Positions 12,255 through 17,332 of a stretch of DNA of 17,332 nt are shown here, in pieces. This DNA is from JAIUZI01 sp041594355 (GTDB taxonomy: Bacteria > Pseudomonadota > Alphaproteobacteria > Rhodobacterales > Rhodobacteraceae), in contig JBFHMM010000060.1 in assembly GCA_041594355.1 (NCBI GenBank), positions 1 to 17,332 on the forward strand, given 5' to 3'. A program made the position numbers and the translations under genes. The number at the start of each line of letters is the position of its first letter. The first letter of the stretch is position 1. The notes below the pieces were generated by a model, which saw only the letters and a list, made by a program, of their open reading frames with translations, was not told where the DNA came from and made no database searches.

Positions 12255-14972
12255 ATGCTGGGTATCGGAACAATCGCCAAAAAGGTTTTTGGCACACCGA
12301 ACGACCGGAAAATCAAGGCGACGCGACCGCTGATCGAGCAGATCAACGCTCTTGAACCGGAGTTCGAAAAACTCAGTGACGAGGCGTTGAAGGAAAAAAC
12401 CGCCGAGTTGCGCAAACGGGTACTGAACGGGGAATCGCTGGACGATCTGTTGCCCGAAGCATTTGCCAATGTCCGTGAAGGCGCCAAACGGGCGCTCGGC
12501 CTGCGCGCCTTTGACGTTCAATTGATGGGTGGTATTTTCCTGCATCAGGGCAACATTTCCGAGATGAAGACGGGTGAAGGCAAGACGCTTGTCGCGACCT
12601 TTCCGGCCTATCTGAACGCCTTGACCGGCAAGGGTGTCCATGTGGTCACCGTCAACGATTATCTGGCAAGCCGTGACAGCGAATGGATGGGCAAAGTGTT
12701 TGCCGCGCTGGGCATGACAACCGGCGTGATCTTCTCCGGCATGGATCAAGAAAGAAAGATCCAAGCCTATGAATGTGACGTGACCTACGGCACCAATAAC
12801 GAATTTGGCTTCGATTATCTGCGCGACAATATGAAGTCAGAGTTAAAGCAGATTTTCCAGAAGCACCACAACTTTGCCATCGTCGATGAGGTGGACAGCA
12901 TCCTGATCGACGAAGCACGAACGCCGTTGATCATTTCCGGGCCTGCCGATGATCGATCGGAACTATACGTTACCATTGATGCAATCATCCCGTCGCTGAC
13001 CGGCGATCACTATGAGTTGGACGAAAAAACCCGTGGTGTGACCTTTACCGAAGACGGTAACGAGTTTCTTGAGCAGCAGTTGCACGCGCGCGGTTTACTG
13101 GAAGACGGGCAAACGCTTTATGATCCGGAAAGCACGACGATCGTCCATCACGTCAATCAGGGCCTGCGCGCGCACAAGATCTATCAAAAAGATAAGGATT
13201 ACATTGTTCGCGACGGCGAGGTTGTCCTGATCGATGAATTTACCGGTCGCATGATGGCGGGCCGCCGACTGTCTGATGGTTTACATCAGGCGATCGAAGC
13301 CAAGGAGGGCGTCACTATTCAACCGGAAAACGTGACACTCGCCAGTGTCACATTCCAGAATTACTTCCGCTTGTATGACAAGCTTAGTGGTATGACCGGC
13401 ACCGCGCTGACCGAGGCCGAGGAATTCGCCGAGATCTATGGCCTGGGCGTTGTCGAGGTGCCGACAAACCGGCCAATTTCACGGGTGGACGAAGACGATC
13501 AGGTCTATCGCACGGCAGCGGAAAAATACACGGCCATGATCGAGGACATTAAGGCAGCCAACGAAAAGGGGCAGCCGGTTCTGGTCGGGACGACCTCGAT
13601 CGAAAAGTCCGAAATGCTTAGCCAGATGTTGACTCAGGCCGGGATCACACACAACGTCCTGAATGCACGGCAGCACGAAAAGGAAGCCCAGATCGTGGCC
13701 GATGCCGGTCGGCTGGGTGCGGTAACGATTGCCACCAACATGGCCGGTCGTGGTACTGATATCCAGCTGGGCGGGAACGTCGAAATGAAGGTTATGGCGG
13801 CCCTGGCGGAAAACCCAGACGCCGACCCCGCCGAGTTGCGAGCCACGGAAGAGGCCAAACACGCCGAGGAAAAACAGAAGGTCCTCGATGCCGGTGGGCT
13901 TTATGTCATAGCGTCTGAAAGGCACGAAAGCCGCCGGATCGACAATCAGCTGCGCGGTCGTTCTGGCCGCCAGGGCGACCCGGGCCGCACCGCGTTTTAC
14001 CTCAGTCTCGAAGACGACCTGATGAGGATCTTTGGATCCGAACGTTTGGATAAAGTGCTCAAGACGCTTGGCCTCAAGGAAGGTGAAGCCATTGTGCACC
14101 CTTGGGTTAACAAATCGCTGGAACGCGCGCAGGCCAAGGTCGAAGGCCGCAACTTTGACATGCGCAAGAATGTCCTGAAGTTCGACGATGTCATGAACGA
14201 TCAGCGCAAGGTGATTTTTTCGCAGCGCCACGAAATCATGGCTGCCAAAGATCTCAGCGATATCGCCGCCGATATGCGCCATCAGGTAATCGACGACTTG
14301 ATCGAGAACTATATGCCTCCGAAGTCCTATGCAGATCAGTGGGACACCGAAGGTCTTTATGCTCAGGTTATTGAAAAACTGGGCGTGGATGTACCGGTAA
14401 TGGAATGGGCGGCCGAAGAAGGGGTGGATGATGACGAGATACGCGAGCGACTGATCAAGGCCACGGACGAACTGATGGCCAAAAAGGCGGTCGACTTTGG
14501 CCCCGAGAATATGCGCACCATTGAAAAACAGGTGCTGTTGCAAACCATCGACACCAATTGGCGTGAGCATCTTCTGACTCTTGAACACCTGCGTTCCGTG
14601 GTCGGCTTTCGCGGATACGCACAGCGCGATCCGTTAAACGAATACAAGAATGAAAGCTTCCAACTGTTTGAAAATATGCTCGATTCCCTGCGGGAAACGG
14701 TGACAAAGCAACTGGCGAATGTGCGTCCGCTGACCGAAGAAGAGCAACGGCAAATGCTGGCTCAGATTGCGGCGCAGCAGGCCGATCTGCAGAAGAATGC
14801 GCAGACCCCCCAGCATCCAGGTGCGAACGACGTTCCGGCAGCCGAGGCAGAAGCCGCGGTGGAAGGGTTCGTCGAGGATGACCCCAGTACTTGGGGCAAC
14901 CCCGGGCGGAATGAAAAATGCCCCTGCGGCAGCGGCAAGAAGTTCAAGCACTGCCACGGGCGGTTGGTCTAA
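12255..14972 (+). CDS. secA: Preprotein translocase ATPase SecA
   Basis: A 905-aa motor that drives unfolded preproteins through SecYEG using ATP. The start is ATG 12255 (MLGIGTIAKKVFG), with GGAG five bases upstream; an upstream in-frame GTG overlaps that Shine-Dalgarno. Nucleotide-binding domain 1 shows Walker A TGEGKT (106-111) and DEVD (211-214), followed by the preprotein cross-linking region. NBD2 carries TTSIEKSE, TNMAGRGTDI and RGRSGRQGDPG. The helical scaffold/wing region includes WREHLLTLEHLRSVVGFRGYAQRDPLNEYK. The C-terminal zinc/SecB-binding tail is intact with C889, C891, C900 and H901. Full length, nothing missing. Confidence 0.99.
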   Translation: MLGIGTIAKKVFGTPNDRKIKATRPLIEQINALEPEFEKLSDEALKEKTAELRKRVLNGESLDDLLPEAFANVREGAKRALGLRAFDVQLMGGIFLHQGNISEMKTGEGKTLVATFPAYLNALTGKGVHVVTVNDYLASRDSEWMGKVFAALGMTTGVIFSGMDQERKIQAYECDVTYGTNNEFGFDYLRDNMKSELKQIFQKHHNFAIVDEVDSILIDEARTPLIISGPADDRSELYVTIDAIIPSLTGDHYELDEKTRGVTFTEDGNEFLEQQLHARGLLEDGQTLYDPESTTIVHHVNQGLRAHKIYQKDKDYIVRDGEVVLIDEFTGRMMAGRRLSDGLHQAIEAKEGVTIQPENVTLASVTFQNYFRLYDKLSGMTGTALTEAEEFAEIYGLGVVEVPTNRPISRVDEDDQVYRTAAEKYTAMIEDIKAANEKGQPVLVGTTSIEKSEMLSQMLTQAGITHNVLNARQHEKEAQIVADAGRLGAVTIATNMAGRGTDIQLGGNVEMKVMAALAENPDADPAELRATEEAKHAEEKQKVLDAGGLYVIASERHESRRIDNQLRGRSGRQGDPGRTAFYLSLEDDLMRIFGSERLDKVLKTLGLKEGEAIVHPWVNKSLERAQAKVEGRNFDMRKNVLKFDDVMNDQRKVIFSQRHEIMAAKDLSDIAADMRHQVIDDLIENYMPPKSYADQWDTEGLYAQVIEKLGVDVPVMEWAAEEGVDDDEIRERLIKATDELMAKKAVDFGPENMRTIEKQVLLQTIDTNWREHLLTLEHLRSVVGFRGYAQRDPLNEYKNESFQLFENMLDSLRETVTKQLANVRPLTEEEQRQMLAQIAAQQADLQKNAQTPQHPGANDVPAAEAEAAVEGFVEDDPSTWGNPGRNEKCPCGSGKKFKHCHGRLV

Positions 14973-15074
14973 CCTTTCGGTTCGAAAATGCCTGAATGAC
15001 TCCGCGCCTTGGCCACAAACTGGCCGCGATTGGGGCCGACTCTTTCCGAGACTTAACAGGTTTCGGAGGGTGTC

Positions 15075-16049
15075 ATGTCGAAGGTTCGTATGGCTGCTGT
15101 GATCGGAGGCACTGTAATCTGTGCCCTCGGTATCGGATTTGTAATGCAAAGCCTCGACCAGTCGTCCAGCGGCGGTCCTGCGGCGCAAAACGCGCCGATC
15201 CAAGAATCCATTCTGCCGCCCGCGTCGGCGTCACCGGCGCAGAAATCTCCGAAGCCGGTCGATGAAGACCAGGCTTCATTGGATCTTGAGCGGATTACGT
15301 TGACCGCTGCTGCGCCGGACATCTCGAATCCCCGCCCTGCGCCGCTGCCGGTCGCACTGGCAGATCCGGATCTGCCAGTGCTGGGTTGCGCGGTTTCCGC
15401 GCATGCCGTGCGCGGTCCAATGGCGCATGTGACCCTGAACGTCGCCGCCCCGTGTTTCATCAATGAAAGGGTTACCGTTCATCATAATGGGATGATCTTT
15501 ACGGATGTAACGGATCAGGAGGGTGTGCTGGAAGTTTCGGTGCCTGCATTGGCTGAACGTGCAGTCTTCATCGTAGCCTTTGCCAATGGGAAAGGGGCTG
15601 TTGCAACGGCGCATGTTCCCGAATTGGGGAAATTCGACCGGGTTGCCATTCAGTGGTCCGGTGACAGCGGATTTCAGATTCACGCCCGTGAATTCGGCGC
15701 GTCCTATGGCGAAACCGGTCATGTTTGGTCCGGCTCGGCAGATATTGCGGGAGATGGCGGCCGGGTGACCCGATTGGGTGAAGCCGACACATTTGCTCCG
15801 CAGCTTGCCGAGGTTTACACTTTTCCGACCGGGCATACGGATCATGCTGGGACAATCGCACTGAGCGTCGAAGCCGAGGTCACGGACACAAACTGCGGTC
15901 GAGATGTCGCCGCTCAATCTCTGGAACTGCGTGGAGCGGCGTTGCTGCGAACACGAGATCTGGTCATGTCTGTACCAAACTGCGGTGCAATTGGTGACTT
16001 TCTGGTGTTGAATAATCTTGTGGATGACCTGAAAATCGCAGCAAGGTAA
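15075..16049 (+). CDS. Membrane-anchored periplasmic protein of unknown function, next to secA
   Basis: A 324-aa protein with one N-terminal hydrophobic segment (about 7-25). A low-complexity Ser/Pro/Ala linker follows (about 28-100). The rest is a folded periplasmic part with four cysteines (105, 127, 274, 303) that could form two disulfides. Predicted beta-rich stretches are GPMAHVTLNVAAPCFINERV, GMIFTDVTDQEGVLEVSVPAL and AVFIVAFANGKG. I recall homologs next to secA in roseobacters being labelled 'translocase', probably from position only, so I do not assign that function. GGAGGG lies four bases before the ATG. It is 102 bp after secA and 23 bp before the PstS-like gene. A 28-bp perfect palindrome lies in its coding sequence at residues 94-103. 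Confidence 0.85.
   Translation: MSKVRMAAVIGGTVICALGIGFVMQSLDQSSSGGPAAQNAPIQESILPPASASPAQKSPKPVDEDQASLDLERITLTAAAPDISNPRPAPLPVALADPDLPVLGCAVSAHAVRGPMAHVTLNVAAPCFINERVTVHHNGMIFTDVTDQEGVLEVSVPALAERAVFIVAFANGKGAVATAHVPELGKFDRVAIQWSGDSGFQIHAREFGASYGETGHVWSGSADIAGDGGRVTRLGEADTFAPQLAEVYTFPTGHTDHAGTIALSVEAEVTDTNCGRDVAAQSLELRGAALLRTRDLVMSVPNCGAIGDFLVLNNLVDDLKIAAR
15354..15381. repeat. 28-bp perfect palindrome inside a coding region
   Basis: GCACTGGCAGATCC (15354-15367) is followed directly by its exact reverse complement (15368-15381). In mRNA it would form a 12-bp stem with a CCGG loop. It encodes part of VALADPDLPVLGC, at the join between the flexible linker and the folded periplasmic region. Confidence 0.95.
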
Positions 16050-16072
16050 TCGCGGTTTAGTCAGGGTCTATC

Positions 16073-17332
16073 ATGGTTTGGCAGCGTGCGGCGGTATTCG
16101 CCGCACTTCTTTTATTCTGGCAGGCTTTTCCGTTGCTTGCCCAGGACGTGACGCTTAGCTCACCTGACGGCTCGGTCGAGATCACCGGCACGTTGCTGGG
16201 CTATGACGGAGAATTCTACCGTGTTGATACGCAATATGGCGAGCTAACCGTAGATGGATCGGGTGTCTTGTGTGATGGTCCGGCTTGTCCCAGCCTGACC
16301 GATTTCGTTGCCGAAGTGGCGATATCAGGTTCCTCGACGATAGCCGAGGTGTTGTTGCCGGCGCTTCTGGAAGGATTTGCCCTGCGGGACGGCTGGCAGA
16401 CTCTGCGGCAAGATCTGGACCCTGAGCATTTTGACTACATGCTGTTGCGTCCGAATACAGGCAAGGCCATTGCCCGGTTTTCCTTTCGAGTGACCAACAC
16501 GGATGAAGGGTTCGCCGACCTCCTAGCCAATGAGGCGGATGTGATCATGGCTATGCGAGAGATTCGTGAAGGGGAGCGCAGTCGTGCCCGTGAGGCCGGT
16601 CTGGGCGATATGACTGAAACCAATCGGAACCGGGTTTTGGCATTGGATGCGATCGTGCCGGTCGTAGCACCGGTTAACCCAGTGCGACGGATCTCGATTC
16701 CGCAACTGGCGCGTGTCTTTGCCGGGGATATTAAAAACTGGTCCGATCTGGGTGGTCCCGATGCGCCGATATCGTTGCACCTGCCTGTGGCGGAGTCAGG
16801 GCTATCGCAGTCCGTCGAGGATCGCCTGATGAGGCCCGTCAACCTGGCACTGTCCGACTCGCTTGTCCGGCACGCCCGAAGCAGTGATCTTGCCCGTGCG
16901 GTCAGCACAGATCCGTTTGCCATCGGGATGGCGAGCTTTGCAGAAACCGGTTCGGCCCGCATGCTGACACTGACCGGGGAGTGTGGATTTTCGATGAACG
17001 CGAGCCGGCGGACGATCAAAACCGAGGACTATCCGTTGACGTCGCCGATGTTTCTGTATCTGCCGGCCCGGCGGTTGCCCAAAGTCGCGAGGGATTTCCT
17101 GATATATACCCGCAGCCCTGCTGCGCAGATCGTCATCCGAAGATCTGGTATCGTGGATCAGGCACCGGAACGAATCTCGGTCAATGTCCAAGGTGACCGG
17201 CTGGCGAATGCAATTTCATCTGCAGGCGCCGAAGTGCCGTTGGACGACCTACAGAATATGATTTCATCGCTGCGACCACTGTCCCGACTGACAACGTCCT
17301 TTCGGTTTGAGACAGGGTCAACGCGCCCCGAC
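16073..17332 (+). CDS. Secreted PstS-like substrate-binding protein, probably fused to an OmpA-type domain (3' truncated by window)
   Basis: An open frame of 420 codons runs from ATG 16073 past the right edge with no stop. A signal peptide (about 1-23, LLFWQAFPLLAQD) leads to a small beta-rich N-terminal domain (about 26-72: VEITGTLLGYDGEFYRVDT, GVLCDGPACP with C67 and C72). A phosphate-binding-protein-like domain follows (about 80-370), with SGSST (85-89), EADVIMAMREI, ISIPQLARVFAGDIKNWSDLGG and DPFAIGMASFAETG. The last residues (RLTTSFRFETGSTRPD) look like the start of an OmpA peptidoglycan-binding domain. The usual SGTS-like phosphate loop appears as ESGLSQS, so the ligand is uncertain. 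It is 23 bp after the preceding gene. Confidence 0.85.
   Translation, partial: MVWQRAAVFAALLLFWQAFPLLAQDVTLSSPDGSVEITGTLLGYDGEFYRVDTQYGELTVDGSGVLCDGPACPSLTDFVAEVAISGSSTIAEVLLPALLEGFALRDGWQTLRQDLDPEHFDYMLLRPNTGKAIARFSFRVTNTDEGFADLLANEADVIMAMREIREGERSRAREAGLGDMTETNRNRVLALDAIVPVVAPVNPVRRISIPQLARVFAGDIKNWSDLGGPDAPISLHLPVAESGLSQSVEDRLMRPVNLALSDSLVRHARSSDLARAVSTDPFAIGMASFAETGSARMLTLTGECGFSMNASRRTIKTEDYPLTSPMFLYLPARRLPKVARDFLIYTRSPAAQIVIRRSGIVDQAPERISVNVQGDRLANAISSAGAEVPLDDLQNMISSLRPLSRLTTSFRFETGSTRPD

Noticed and set aside
13479..14588. 369-codon open frame antisense to secA
   Set aside because: It lies fully inside a certain secA frame, with no ribosome site or family match by eye.
14973..15074. 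Possible secA terminator built on the TGGCC repeats
   Set aside because: Stems are only about four base pairs with no T run; nothing convincing.

Overview
The window looks like chromosomal DNA of a marine alphaproteobacterium of the Rhodobacterales (Roseobacter group). The evidence is the high-GC coding bias, the protein sequences (ArgJ, SecA, the YlxR-L7Ae fusion and the PBP-OmpA protein all look roseobacter-like) and the order rimP-nusA-ylxR-infB, with no rbfA directly after infB. Taxonomy is inferred from familiarity; no search was run. No tRNA, rRNA, CRISPR array, insertion sequence or prophage was seen. Most of the window is housekeeping core genome.

Layout. 1-111 is the tail of an unidentified gene, followed closely by a MarR-type regulator (124-564). 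Convergent to these on the minus strand are ubiG (ubiquinone O-methyltransferase) and a YciI-family protein. A 49-bp divergent spacer separates ubiG from a plus-strand pair: proline iminopeptidase, and a Tat-signal oligopeptide-binding-like protein about half the normal length that overlaps it by ATGA. 3596-3790 is a leader region with an intrinsic terminator and alternative pairings upstream of rimP. The operon rimP-nusA-ylxR/L7Ae-infB (3791-9145) makes ribosome maturation, transcription elongation/antitermination and translation initiation factors. It ends at a strong terminator (9192-9234) that works in both directions.

9237-9592 has no large gene. It holds a probable 44-aa minus-strand small protein with a good Shine-Dalgarno sequence and a promoter-like upstream region. 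It also holds a 100-bp tract of 28% GC with a perfect DnaA-box sequence. Next comes a minus-strand operon read as ppi (periplasmic parvulin), argJ, mutT, with a 4-bp gap and then a 4-bp overlap. Divergent from it is secA (12255-14972), followed by two envelope genes: a membrane-anchored periplasmic protein of unknown function (15075-16049), and a secreted phosphate-binding-like protein that appears to continue into an OmpA-type domain and runs off the window end (16073 onward).

How the genes work together. The central operon couples RNA polymerase and ribosome function and is probably controlled by premature termination in its leader. The secA/ppi side serves protein export and periplasmic folding. 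ArgJ supplies arginine biosynthesis, MutT cleans the nucleotide pool, and UbiG serves respiratory quinone synthesis. The points most worth a second look are the rimP leader, the 44-aa gene with its AT-rich neighbour, the half-size peptide-binding protein coupled to an iminopeptidase, the 28-bp perfect palindrome inside the gene after secA, and the secA-linked envelope pair.
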